Below, piece after piece: positions 8,263-17,256 of a DNA stretch of 64,000 nucleotides. Both the position numbers and the translations under genes were made by a program. The notes under the pieces were generated by a model that saw only the letters and a program-made list of their open reading frames with translations, was not told the DNA's origin and did not search any database. Location of the stretch: the NCBI RefSeq assembly GCF_000025985.1, contig NC_003228.3, positions 434,001 to 498,000 on the forward strand, given 5' to 3'. Source of the DNA: Bacteroides fragilis NCTC 9343 (GTDB lineage Bacteria; Bacteroidota; Bacteroidia; Bacteroidales; Bacteroidaceae). Position 1 is the first letter of the stretch, and the number at the start of each line of letters is the position of its first letter.

Positions 8263-10134
8263 TGCTTTACTCCAGATTCTATACCCCTCTTCTGTCAGGT
8301 GTAATCCGTCCGTAGTCAGTTCTTTTCGCATCACGTTGCTGTTTTTCTCCGTAAATAATGGAAAGAGGTGGATAAAAGGTATTTTCTTTTCTTTGGCAAG
8401 TGCTTCAAGTTTGCGGTTAATTTCGGGTATCAGGTCAGTTTTCCCGGTCATCGTTTTATATCGTCCGAACGATTCGTTGATAGGCAGAAGACTCTGTATA
8501 TAGAGTTTGGTGCGTGGTGATTCGGTTTGGATTTTCTCAATGACTTTGGTTATCAAACTGACTACACTATCGGTGCTCAGGTCGTGTGACACATCGTTGA
8601 TTCCGGCCATTAGGAAAAGTTTTTGGGGAGTCCCCGGTAAGATCTGAAAAAGACGTTGACAGATTCCCAATGCTTCGTCACCGATGATCCCCCGATTTCT
8701 TATGTTTTTTTTATTTAGGCGCTTGCTCCAATTCCCACCATTTTCCGTGAGACTGTTGCCCACCATCACAATATCTTTGGGGCTGATGGGTGTTTCTGTT
8801 TCAAATTGCAGGAAGCGTTTGTAATAATGATCTGTATATACCTGTGCGGGAGGACAGATAGAGGCGGCTACTGCATTGGCTACCAACGAACGGAGACGGA
8901 CTATGCTATGCCGGTCTTCCGGATGAACAGCGTTGACCAGCAGAATGACGGCCGTGTCGTTGTCCGGATCGATGATGATGGAAGTTCCTGTATATCCTGT
9001 ATGGCCAAAGGTATTCGGACTGAAAAGATCACCCTTGTTTGAGGCATAGGGAGAGAAAATATCCCACCCCGGAGTACGGCCAAATGCGGTTAGCTCACGG
9101 GGAACTGTACACATGGTTTTTACTCCCAGCGGGCTGAGGATGCGGTGACCATTGTATTCGCCTCCGTTGAGAAGAGCGGCTGCGAGGATGCCAATGTCAT
9201 TTGCATTAGAGAAGATACCTGCATTGCCGGAGATCCCTCCGTTCAGGATACGTGCCAATGGATCGTGTACTTGCCCGCAGAGTACGCTTCCGTCTTTTTG
9301 TTTTTCGGTAGGTGCAATCCGGTCCATCCAGGGACAGGCCACCGTATTGATCCACTTTCCGTCCTGCTGTTGTATGGTAGGCAGATAATCCGTGTATTGC
9401 ATTCCCAGTATATCGAAGATATTTTCTTTTGCAAAGTCTCGCAAGCTTTGCCCGGTAATGGTTTCGATGATATGTTGCAAAGTGATGTAATTAAGGCAAC
9501 TATACTGAAATTTCGTCTGAGGTTTAAATTCACGTTTGCAAGTGGAAATATACTCCATCAGTCCTTTGGGGTTGGGAGAACCATATTTTTCCTGCAGTTC
9601 GGATACCGGTGCATAAGGAGGGAGACCTGAAGTATGTGTCATAAGGTCTATGATACGAATATCCTTCTTCTCCCCGTTTTCTCCCCGCCATTCCTGGAAG
9701 TCGGGGAGGTAAAAGCTGACACGATCGAGCAAACGAAGTTGTCCTCGTTCAACCAGAATCATAACCGAAACAGCTGTTGACATAGATTTACTGCAGGAAG
9801 CCATGTCGAAAACAGTGTTTATTTCCATCGGCTCTACATTGGGATAGATTCGTTTGTTGCCATAAGCCTTGAGATAAGCCATTTTGCCATGACGGATGAC
9901 AGCGAGTACGGCTCCCGGTATTTCTTTGTGATCGATTGCCCGGTGAATAGCTTCATCGGCATGTAACAGGCGATGAGAGTCCATGCCCACTTGCTCGGGA
10001 GCTACACGTGGCAGAGATTGTGCCACAGCTTGCAGACTACAAAGCAATATTGAAAAGGTAGTGAGTAAAAACCTCACACCTTTCCCCTCTCTTGTTGAGG
10101 GAGGAGAAAAGTTGATTTTGTTTTCCATGCTCAA
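8245..10134 (-). CDS. beta-lactamase-family serine hydrolase fused to SGNH hydrolase
   Basis: A 629-residue two-domain secreted enzyme. The first domain (about 42-425) belongs to the PF00144 serine hydrolases, with SxxK at Ser113-Cys-Ser-Lys116, Tyr211 in YSCLNY, HTSGL at 167-171 and a late HTG (378-380). The second domain (about 450-629) is SGNH/GDSL-like, with GNSL (Ser461), GIND (511-514) and the C-terminal DGLHL pair. A signal-like hydrophobic stretch covers 21-39, preceded by an odd polar leader (PPSTREGKG); GTG at 10077 would give an ordinary signal peptide. In Bacillus subtilis the PF00144 protein AmiE acts on MurNAc-peptides beside NamZ and MurQ, so a muropeptide amidase role is plausible here. 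It is not a proven beta-lactamase. Confidence 0.8.
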   Translation of the reverse strand: MSMENKINFSPPSTREGKGVRFLLTTFSILLCSLQAVAQSLPRVAPEQVGMDSHRLLHADEAIHRAIDHKEIPGAVLAVIRHGKMAYLKAYGNKRIYPNVEPMEINTVFDMASCSKSMSTAVSVMILVERGQLRLLDRVSFYLPDFQEWRGENGEKKDIRIIDLMTHTSGLPPYAPVSELQEKYGSPNPKGLMEYISTCKREFKPQTKFQYSCLNYITLQHIIETITGQSLRDFAKENIFDILGMQYTDYLPTIQQQDGKWINTVACPWMDRIAPTEKQKDGSVLCGQVHDPLARILNGGISGNAGIFSNANDIGILAAALLNGGEYNGHRILSPLGVKTMCTVPRELTAFGRTPGWDIFSPYASNKGDLFSPNTFGHTGYTGTSIIIDPDNDTAVILLVNAVHPEDRHSIVRLRSLVANAVAASICPPAQVYTDHYYKRFLQFETETPISPKDIVMVGNSLTENGGNWSKRLNKKNIRNRGIIGDEALGICQRLFQILPGTPQKLFLMAGINDVSHDLSTDSVVSLITKVIEKIQTESPRTKLYIQSLLPINESFGRYKTMTGKTDLIPEINRKLEALAKEKKIPFIHLFPLFTEKNSNVMRKELTTDGLHLTEEGYRIWSKALKRYL

Positions 10135-10160
10135 TGGTATTGTGGGTTAGAGTGGTTCGG

Positions 10161-11006
10161 TTATCCGGCTTTATAAGCATCTATTGCTTTTTTCACGGAA
10201 CCGTGCATCAGCAACAAGGCTTTTGCTTTATCATATTCAAGTCCGAGTTCTTCAATAATCATACGAGTACCACGGTCTACGAGCTTCCGGTTGCTGAGTT
10301 GCATGTTGACCATTTTGTTACCTTTCACGCGTCCTAATTGAATCATTACCGAGGTTGTGATCATATTCAGGATCATCTTTTGTCCCGTTCCCGATTTCAT
10401 ACGTGAACTACCCGTTACATATTCGGGACCCACGATCATTTCGATGGGGATATCGGCCTCTGCTGCCATTGGAGAGTTCGGGTTACTGGTGATGCAGCCG
10501 GTCAGGATACCATGCTCGCGGGCTGCATGCATAGCTCCGATTACGTAAGGGGTGGTGCCTGAGGCTGCAATACCGATAACCGTATCTTTGTCATTGATGT
10601 TATGTTCTGTCAGTTCTTCCCAGCCCCGGGTAGTATTATCTTCAGCGTTTTCTACCGGATTGCGTAAAGCAGTATCACCGCCTGCTATCAGGCCAATAAT
10701 TAATGTGGGGGGCATACCGAAGGTAGGTGGGATTTCTGAAGCGTCGAGTACTCCGAGGCGTCCGCTGGTGCCGGCTCCCATATAGAAAATGCGTCCCCCC
10801 TGTTTCATTCGGGGAACTATTTGTGTGACTAGTTTCTCTATTTGAGGAATTGCTTTCTGTACGGCAATAGCTACTTTCTGGTCTTCCTTATTGATGTCTT
10901 CCAGTATTTCGCGGACCGACTTCTTTTCAAGATCGTCGTAAAGTGAGGGCTGCTCAGAGATTTTGATGAAGGAGGGTTTATCTGATTTTTCTATATTACT
11001 ATTCAT
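10161..11006 (-). CDS. murQ: N-acetylmuramic acid 6-phosphate etherase MurQ
   Basis: A 281-residue cytoplasmic SIS-domain enzyme that splits MurNAc-6-P into GlcNAc-6-P and D-lactate. The phosphosugar-binding motif GAGTSGRLG lies at about 77-85. It is followed by DASEIPPTFG, whose Glu91 corresponds to the proposed catalytic Glu, and by the conserved NPVENAEDN segment. Length is normal for the family (E. coli MurQ is about 298). It sits 23 nt after the MurK-like kinase gene that should supply its substrate. Confidence 0.95.
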   Translation of the reverse strand: MNSNIEKSDKPSFIKISEQPSLYDDLEKKSVREILEDINKEDQKVAIAVQKAIPQIEKLVTQIVPRMKQGGRIFYMGAGTSGRLGVLDASEIPPTFGMPPTLIIGLIAGGDTALRNPVENAEDNTTRGWEELTEHNINDKDTVIGIAASGTTPYVIGAMHAAREHGILTGCITSNPNSPMAAEADIPIEMIVGPEYVTGSSRMKSGTGQKMILNMITTSVMIQLGRVKGNKMVNMQLSNRKLVDRGTRMIIEELGLEYDKAKALLLMHGSVKKAIDAYKAG

Positions 11007-11029
11007 GTTTTTGTTCTTTATTCATATTT

Positions 11030-11866
11030 TTACTCGTGAAACTTAATCAATCCTTCCATCGGACTTTGGATAATGGTTCCTAAGTGTACTCCCATTATTT
11101 TACATGCTTCGGAAAGTAACTCTCTGTAATAGAATGCTACAGAACCGATGAAATGAACCGGGGCGTGCTGGTAATCGTACTGCATCACGTTGCGCTTCAG
11201 GAATTTCTTGAAGCTGTTAAGGACCAATTCACGTATGACCGGTTCGTCAAGGTGTTGAACCAAAAATGGGGAGAAACTTGCAAGGAAACGGTTAGGGAAT
11301 GGTTTCCGATACACCCGGTCGATGATTTCGGCGGGGGTCAGATTGAACTGTTCCAGAAATTTTTCTTTAAGTCCCGGAGTCATCTGGTTTTTAAGGATGT
11401 CGCCTACCAGCAGTTTGCCCAATACCGCACCACTGCCTTCATCGCCCAGTATAAATCCTAGAGGAGATACATTGGTGACAATGTTTTTACCATCGTAATA
11501 ACATGAATTCGATCCTGTACCCATGATACAGGCAATACCCGGTTGATGACCGCACAAACTTCTGGCAGCAGCGAGCATATCCGTACTAACCTCGATTTCT
11601 CCACTGACTTGCAGATGCGAGGCTATGGCTTTGCGCATTGTCTCTATTTTGTCGGGGAAAGCACAACCGGCTCCGTAAAAATGAACAGCCTCGAACTTGT
11701 TTGTCTTTAACTGAGGAATCAGTGCAGTTGCTATTTCATTACTGATTTCTTCTTCAGACTGAAAGAAAGGATTGGTACCTTTCGTAGAAATTTGTTGGAT
11801 CAACTGTCCATGTTCTACCACACACCAATCGGTCTTGGTAGAACCACTGTCTGCTATTAATATCAT
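11030..11866 (-). CDS. murK: MurNAc/GlcNAc kinase, BadF/BadG/MurK type
   Basis: A 278-residue actin-fold sugar kinase. The phosphate-1 motif is LIADSGSTKTDW (3-14), followed by CIMGTGSNSCYYDG and LGDEGSGAVLGKLL, all typical of the BadF/BcrA N-acetylhexosamine kinase family. The Tannerella forsythia relative MurK phosphorylates MurNAc at C6. Its start overlaps the stop of the MurT-like gene (ATGA), and murQ follows, giving a transport-kinase-etherase order. The symbol rests on family plus context. GlcNAc phosphorylation remains possible. Confidence 0.85.
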   Translation of the reverse strand: MILIADSGSTKTDWCVVEHGQLIQQISTKGTNPFFQSEEEISNEIATALIPQLKTNKFEAVHFYGAGCAFPDKIETMRKAIASHLQVSGEIEVSTDMLAAARSLCGHQPGIACIMGTGSNSCYYDGKNIVTNVSPLGFILGDEGSGAVLGKLLVGDILKNQMTPGLKEKFLEQFNLTPAEIIDRVYRKPFPNRFLASFSPFLVQHLDEPVIRELVLNSFKKFLKRNVMQYDYQHAPVHFIGSVAFYYRELLSEACKIMGVHLGTIIQSPMEGLIKFHE

Positions 11867-13026
11867 ATTTTTATATATATTTTTTTCTTATACAGAATAT
11901 ATCCGATACACCAGTTCAGCCCTACGAACAAGATTGCGAATGCCAGAGAACCGGGATAGTCTCCAAGCACGGGTTGAAGAATTGCGTTGTACACGAATCC
12001 GTGTAGGCTGATGCTACCTCCGTCATAAGGTATCAGTATGCTGCCCAGGAGAATGGAGAGAACGGCTCCCATCACATAAATAAATAAGGGGTTGACACCG
12101 AATGATTCGAAGAAACGGCTCCAGCGTGTATAGCCTCTCACATCGATGATCCATACAAGTAATGCCAGGAAACTGGATGCCAACCCACAGGTGACGATAG
12201 CGAAAGTAGGTGACCATATCTTCTTGCTGATGGGACAACCGTAGCTAAGCAGGAATCCGGCGAAAGTGAGAATAGTGCCAATGAGGAACAGACGCTCTAT
12301 CTTTTCATGGATATCTTTTACTTCCATCAGGAGTTTACCCACACAGAAACCTATCAGTACGTGTGCGATAGAAGGGATGGTACTTAACAGACCTTCCGGA
12401 TCAATGCCATTATCCTTGTACATATGTGCTTCACCCAATACGGTACGGTCTACTATTGATAGGATGTTACTGCTGTTGTATTCGAATCCGTTTCCGTTGA
12501 TCAGGATGATGAAATAGCCGATCAACAGGATGGCAATCAGATAGGGGATATATTTGTGCTTCATAATTAAAGCGATGATGGCTGTTGCACCGTAGCAAAG
12601 CGCCAATCGCTGCATGACACCCAGAATGCGGATGTGGCCGAAAGTCCAGACCGACTCATACAGACGGGAGAAGAATGAAATATCTTCACCGGAGAGTGAA
12701 TTCCAGGTACGGCAAAACATGGAGAACCATGCGATTCCCAAACCAATGGCAAAGATTACGATGGTTCTTTTAAGGATTTTCAAAGCGGCCGAGTGGCTGA
12801 ACTCAAAGTTATACTTTCTTAATGAGATGTAGGTAGAGATACCCATGATAAACATAAAGAAAGGAAATACCAGATCGGTCGGGGTTAAGCCGATCCATGC
12901 CGCATGCCCAAGGGGAGCATATACATAACTCCAGCTGCCGGGGTTGTTGACCATAATCATACCTGCGATAGTGATGCCTCGCAATACATCAAGAGCGAGT
13001 AGGCGTTTGTTGACTGTTTGATTCAT
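11863..13026 (-). CDS. DUF5009/COG4299 membrane protein, MurT-like MurNAc transporter
   Basis: A 387-residue protein with about ten TM helices, opening with RLLALDVLRGITIAGMIMVN and GLTPTDLVFPFFMFIMG. These signatures belong to the family related to heparan-alpha-glucosaminide N-acetyltransferase (NagX/YeiB-like). The Tannerella forsythia member next to murK and murQ has been reported as MurT, an inner-membrane MurNAc transporter, and the gene order here is the same. An acetyltransferase role is the main alternative. It is coupled to the kinase by a 4-nt overlap and follows the dehydrogenase gene by 8 nt. Confidence 0.75.
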   Translation of the reverse strand: MNQTVNKRLLALDVLRGITIAGMIMVNNPGSWSYVYAPLGHAAWIGLTPTDLVFPFFMFIMGISTYISLRKYNFEFSHSAALKILKRTIVIFAIGLGIAWFSMFCRTWNSLSGEDISFFSRLYESVWTFGHIRILGVMQRLALCYGATAIIALIMKHKYIPYLIAILLIGYFIILINGNGFEYNSSNILSIVDRTVLGEAHMYKDNGIDPEGLLSTIPSIAHVLIGFCVGKLLMEVKDIHEKIERLFLIGTILTFAGFLLSYGCPISKKIWSPTFAIVTCGLASSFLALLVWIIDVRGYTRWSRFFESFGVNPLFIYVMGAVLSILLGSILIPYDGGSISLHGFVYNAILQPVLGDYPGSLAFAILFVGLNWCIGYILYKKKIYIKI

Positions 13027-13034
13027 TGTGTTTT

Positions 13035-15905
13035 TTATTTAAGTGTTAAGTTATTTTCTTGTTTTATAGGCCGGGTACACTGATCGACCAGATATGCAAT
13101 CGATACATAGGGGATACCGGTATTGGTGGCGAGGCCGATTTCACAGGTACGACTATTTGAGTAACCGATACCGATACCGGCTTTCGTCAATTGCGGACGC
13201 AGCTTGCGTAAAGCATAAGTGTTGAGTTCCGGCTGCGTGAATCCTTTGTCTCCGGCAAAACCACAACAACCGACCTCTTCCGGAATGAATACTTGGGTTG
13301 AGCAAAGCTTTGCGAGTGAGATTAGTATATTCGCCAATCCCATTTTGCGCATGGAACATGTGATGTGTATGGCAATCGGTCGGTCGGTTGGGGTAAATTC
13401 CAGTTTGTCCCGCAAGAAAGTATAAATGAATTCTGCCGGTTCATATAACTTTATCTTTTGGATAGTGGCACGCATGCGGTGTAAGCAAGGACTTTGGTCA
13501 CAAAGCACCGGATAACGTCCCTGTTCGCTGGCTTCCCATAAAGCGGCTTCCAGTTCGGTCGATTTACTGTCGGCGATATCCAGCATACCTTTGCTTTCCC
13601 AAATGGTTCCGCAACAGAGTTTTTCCATTTTAGGAGGGAAGATGACCTCGTATCCGGCTTTTTGAAGCAGGGAGAGCATTTGTTTTACCAAAGGTTGATC
13701 TACAGGAGAATCTTTTGCCAGCCCCATCGTTTGATTGATGCAACTAGGAAAGTAGACTACCTTGTTATTCATTGCCGGAGTCTGATCGCTTTTCCGTATT
13801 TTATAGCTTTTGGGCATGGCTGGTGTCCATTGTGGGAGTCCCCACGCACTGTGCATTTTCCGGGTAATGGAGGTCATTGTTGATGTCCCCAGTAAACTAT
13901 GTGCCGCATTGGCAAGTGATAATACTGGGCGCAAAGTACTTTTGATTCCTGCAAAATGATTGGCAGCAAACTTACCGGCTCTGTAACCGGTACTTCCGGG
14001 AGGAAACTCAGCCTGACGCAGGATATGGGTCAGGTCACCGGTATTGATACCCATCGGACAAGACATAGCACATAAACCGTCGCCGGCACAAGTCCGGTTA
14101 CCAGAATACCGGTATAGCTCAGATAACGTTTCCAGTAATTGGGGATTCTCACCGCTTTTCTTCAAGCGTGAGATCTCTCTTTGAATAACGATACGCTGTC
14201 GTGAGGAGAGTGTAAATCCGCATGACAGGCAGTTTACTTCACAGAACCCACATTCGATGCACCGGTCTATCTGTCGGGTTACTTGGGTATCTTGTCCTAT
14301 TGTCAATGGAGAGAGGGGTTTGAAGTGCTTGATATGGCATTGAGGATCATCATTAAAGATAACTCCCGGATTAAATAATCCTTTGGGGTCGAAGAGTTGT
14401 TTTACTTCTTTCATTATTGCGTAGGCCTCTTCTCCCCATTCGTATTCTACAAATGGAGCCATATTTCTTCCTGTGCCGTGTTCGGCTTTTAGTGAACCAT
14501 CATATTTGTCTACTACCAAATCTATTACATCATTCATCAGGGCTTCGTACCGTTTTACCTCAGCCTCACTGCTGAATGACTGATTGATGATAAAATGGTA
14601 ATTGCCTTCCAGGGCATGACCGTAAATGCAGGCATCATCGTATCCGTGGCGAGCGATGAGCTGTTGCAGTTCGGCGGTTGCTTCAGGAAGATCCTCGATA
14701 TGAAAAGCAACGTCCTCGATCAGGCAAGTCGTTCCTGAAGGGCGTGTTCCACCTACAGATGGAAAAATACCTGCCCGAATTGCCCAGTATTTTGAATATT
14801 CTTCGGGTTGATCCGTAAAATGGACCGGAATATATGTATCGAATGCTTTTAATGCCTCCTCGATGATGGCGATATTCTGATTGAGTTCTTCCTGTGTACA
14901 TGCTTTGGTCTCGGTCAGGACAGCGGTCAACCCTTCTCCTGTCGGATCATTGACTGAAGCCAAGGATTTCCAGTCGAGTAATTCCGCACCTTTTACAATC
15001 CATTCTCCATTTGCGTTGACGAGTCTTTTCATAGCTACCACTGCACGGCATGCCTCTTTGATATCGCTGAAGTAGAGCATGGCACTGGCTTTATACGGAT
15101 AGTCATACTCTGTTTTCATGGTTACACCGGCAAGGAAAGCCAGTGTACCTTCTGAACCTACCATCAGGTGAGCGATAATGTCGAAAGGATCGTCGTATAC
15201 GAGGAACGGGAGAATATTCAGGCCTGTTACGTTCTTGATTGAATATTTGTGGCGGATGCGTGCGCTAAGCTTCTCGTTACTGCGTATCTGGTCACGGAGT
15301 TCGCAGATGCGCTGGAGGAATTCGGGATAATCTTCTTTAAAATTCTCACGTGACTCCTGACTATCTGTATTGAGATAATATCCGTCAGGAAATATGATAT
15401 GTACAGATAGCAACATTTTATCACTGTTGGCATGTGTTCCACAGTTCATACCCGAAGCATTGTTCATCACGATTCCACCCACCATGGCACTTTTTATAGA
15501 AGCCGGGTCCGGGGCAAATTTACGTCCGTAAGGTGCTAAAATCTCGTTTACTCGCTGTCCGACAATGCCGGGCTCCAGATAGATTTTTTCGTGGTCGGGT
15601 GAAAGCTCGTAGTTTTCCCAACCTTTTCCGGCTATAATCAGAACAGAGTCACTAATGGCTTGGCCCGAAAGGCTGGTTCCTGCTGCACGGAAAGTAACCG
15701 GTATATTGTACCGGTCGGCTAGATAGATGATTTCTATTACTTCGTCATCATTGATTGAATGAATTACGATTTGAGGAATCAGTCGATAGAAACCGGCATC
15801 TGTCCCCCACGCCAAACGATGGAGTTCGTCAGTAAATAATCTGTCTCGCGGGATAAATCGTCCGATATCTTGCAAGAACGCACTGTAGTTTCTTTCCATT
15901 TTCAT
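13035..15905 (-). CDS. FAD-linked oxidase/Fe-S protein, D-lactate dehydrogenase-like
   Basis: A 956-residue fusion. The N-terminal half is a GlcD-like FAD_binding_4 domain (AAGTSLSGQAISDSVLI; VMNNASGMNCGTHANSDKM) plus FAD-oxidase C-terminal domain. The C-terminal half is GlcF-like, with two ferredoxin-type clusters (CIECGFCEVNC; CAGDGLCAMSCP) and two CCG domains (LCCGTIWESKG; VGCCGFAGDKG). Proteins of this build oxidise D-lactate or D-2-hydroxyacids and feed quinones. MurQ, encoded in the same gene run, releases D-lactate from MurNAc-6-P, so oxidising that lactate to pyruvate is the natural inference. Other 2-hydroxyacids cannot be excluded. Confidence 0.85.
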   Translation of the reverse strand: MKMERNYSAFLQDIGRFIPRDRLFTDELHRLAWGTDAGFYRLIPQIVIHSINDDEVIEIIYLADRYNIPVTFRAAGTSLSGQAISDSVLIIAGKGWENYELSPDHEKIYLEPGIVGQRVNEILAPYGRKFAPDPASIKSAMVGGIVMNNASGMNCGTHANSDKMLLSVHIIFPDGYYLNTDSQESRENFKEDYPEFLQRICELRDQIRSNEKLSARIRHKYSIKNVTGLNILPFLVYDDPFDIIAHLMVGSEGTLAFLAGVTMKTEYDYPYKASAMLYFSDIKEACRAVVAMKRLVNANGEWIVKGAELLDWKSLASVNDPTGEGLTAVLTETKACTQEELNQNIAIIEEALKAFDTYIPVHFTDQPEEYSKYWAIRAGIFPSVGGTRPSGTTCLIEDVAFHIEDLPEATAELQQLIARHGYDDACIYGHALEGNYHFIINQSFSSEAEVKRYEALMNDVIDLVVDKYDGSLKAEHGTGRNMAPFVEYEWGEEAYAIMKEVKQLFDPKGLFNPGVIFNDDPQCHIKHFKPLSPLTIGQDTQVTRQIDRCIECGFCEVNCLSCGFTLSSRQRIVIQREISRLKKSGENPQLLETLSELYRYSGNRTCAGDGLCAMSCPMGINTGDLTHILRQAEFPPGSTGYRAGKFAANHFAGIKSTLRPVLSLANAAHSLLGTSTMTSITRKMHSAWGLPQWTPAMPKSYKIRKSDQTPAMNNKVVYFPSCINQTMGLAKDSPVDQPLVKQMLSLLQKAGYEVIFPPKMEKLCCGTIWESKGMLDIADSKSTELEAALWEASEQGRYPVLCDQSPCLHRMRATIQKIKLYEPAEFIYTFLRDKLEFTPTDRPIAIHITCSMRKMGLANILISLAKLCSTQVFIPEEVGCCGFAGDKGFTQPELNTYALRKLRPQLTKAGIGIGYSNSRTCEIGLATNTGIPYVSIAYLVDQCTRPIKQENNLTLK

Positions 15906-15940
15906 TGTTTCTCTGTTTGTTTGGCACTCAGCCCAATTTT

Positions 15941-17215
15941 TTATTTATATAAATAGTACTTTTGCGATAGCCGTCGAAAGTCGTCGACATCTTTGTACCA
16001 GTAATCGCGGACATCTTCCCAACGGTTGCGTTGACTGAAGCGCTCGCGTATCTCTTTAGAGCCACTGACGAGATCGAACATATGGAAGCGCTCTTTATCG
16101 GCATGGTCGAATACGGCACGATCCGGATAGAGGGCGGTTACTTCCTGCATCACGTAAAACTGTATCTCGCTTAGTGAGGCTTTGTTAAAATCTACAATAT
16201 GCACTTGTACTCCTTGCAGATGCTCTTCTTTACCTACTGAGTAGAAAGGCTTGAGATGCATCGGCCGGAATATTACTCCCGGCAGGTGCAGGCGATTGAG
16301 GTTATCTGCCAGTTTCTCTGCTTCCACCCAACGGGCAGCAAACATCTGGAACGGAATGGTGTATCCTACACCAATTGACATATAACCTAGTTCACCGAGT
16401 ATCCCGGATACCGGATAAAAGAAAGCGGAATGCGGATGCGGGATATGGGGAGACGAAGGAATCCATTGCAGCCCTGTCTGAACGTAGTCCATCTTGCGCT
16501 TCCAACCTTTCATTTTCACAACGTGCAAGTTGCATGGTTTACTCAACATCTGTTCGCCATTGAGCATCAGAGCCAACTCGCCACAAGTAAGCCCGTAAAG
16601 GTACGGAATTTTAAATTGGCTGACAAAAGATATATATCCATCTTCTACCACATTTCCTTCAATTTTTAATCCGCCTATGGGATTGGGACGATCGAGAACG
16701 ATAAATTCTTTGTTATTTTCGGCGGCAGCTTCCATCGCTACTCCCATCGTACTGATATAGGTGAATGAACGGCAACCGATATCTTGTATGTCGTATACCA
16801 GCACATCGATGTCTTTTAGCATTTCGGGAGTCGGCTTGCGTGTCTTGCCGTAAAGTGAATAAACAGGCAATCCGGTACTGGAATCGTTGGCGTTATCTAC
16901 TTTATCACCGGCGTGTACATCACCCCGTACACCATGTTCGGGGCCATAAAGGGCTACCAAGTTGACATTGGGTGCTTCGTGCAGAATGTCAATGGTGGAT
17001 ATTAAATGATTGTCAACGCCGGTCGGATTGGTAATTAATCCTACGCGCTTTCCTTCAAGGCATTTGAAGTTTTGCTCTTTCAGGACCTCAATTCCGGTTT
17101 TTATACGGATTCTCGGAGGTCTTGCTCCCGGTTCAGCTCCTCGTGAGAGGAGAGTGGAGGTCATAAAGACGAAAAAAGTGAGTAATAACTTTAATATACT
17201 TCTTCTATATGTCAT
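15941..17215 (-). CDS. namZ: DUF1343 protein, NamZ-like exo-beta-N-acetylmuramidase (copy 1)
   Basis: A 424-residue secreted protein. The signal peptide spans about residues 1-26. The DUF1343 core shows KRVGLITNPTGVD, YGPEHGVRGD (putative catalytic Glu93-His94), VYDIQDIGCRSFTY, LDRPNPIGG and GLTCGELALMLNGE. Bacillus subtilis YbbC/NamZ of this family is an exo-N-acetylmuramidase that removes terminal MurNAc from peptidoglycan glycans. The setting beside AmpG, D-lactate dehydrogenase-like, MurT-, MurK- and MurQ-like genes fits. A paralogue lies at 28875-30044. Confidence 0.85.
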   Translation of the reverse strand: MTYRRSILKLLLTFFVFMTSTLLSRGAEPGARPPRIRIKTGIEVLKEQNFKCLEGKRVGLITNPTGVDNHLISTIDILHEAPNVNLVALYGPEHGVRGDVHAGDKVDNANDSSTGLPVYSLYGKTRKPTPEMLKDIDVLVYDIQDIGCRSFTYISTMGVAMEAAAENNKEFIVLDRPNPIGGLKIEGNVVEDGYISFVSQFKIPYLYGLTCGELALMLNGEQMLSKPCNLHVVKMKGWKRKMDYVQTGLQWIPSSPHIPHPHSAFFYPVSGILGELGYMSIGVGYTIPFQMFAARWVEAEKLADNLNRLHLPGVIFRPMHLKPFYSVGKEEHLQGVQVHIVDFNKASLSEIQFYVMQEVTALYPDRAVFDHADKERFHMFDLVSGSKEIRERFSQRNRWEDVRDYWYKDVDDFRRLSQKYYLYK

Positions 17216-17256
17216 ATTCTCAGTATGTTTTAAATATCCGGTAAATAGAAATGGGT

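Noticed and set aside
8245..10134. Calling the PF00144 protein a beta-lactamase
   Set aside because: The SxxK/YxN pattern is common to many serine hydrolases; context points to cell-wall turnover.
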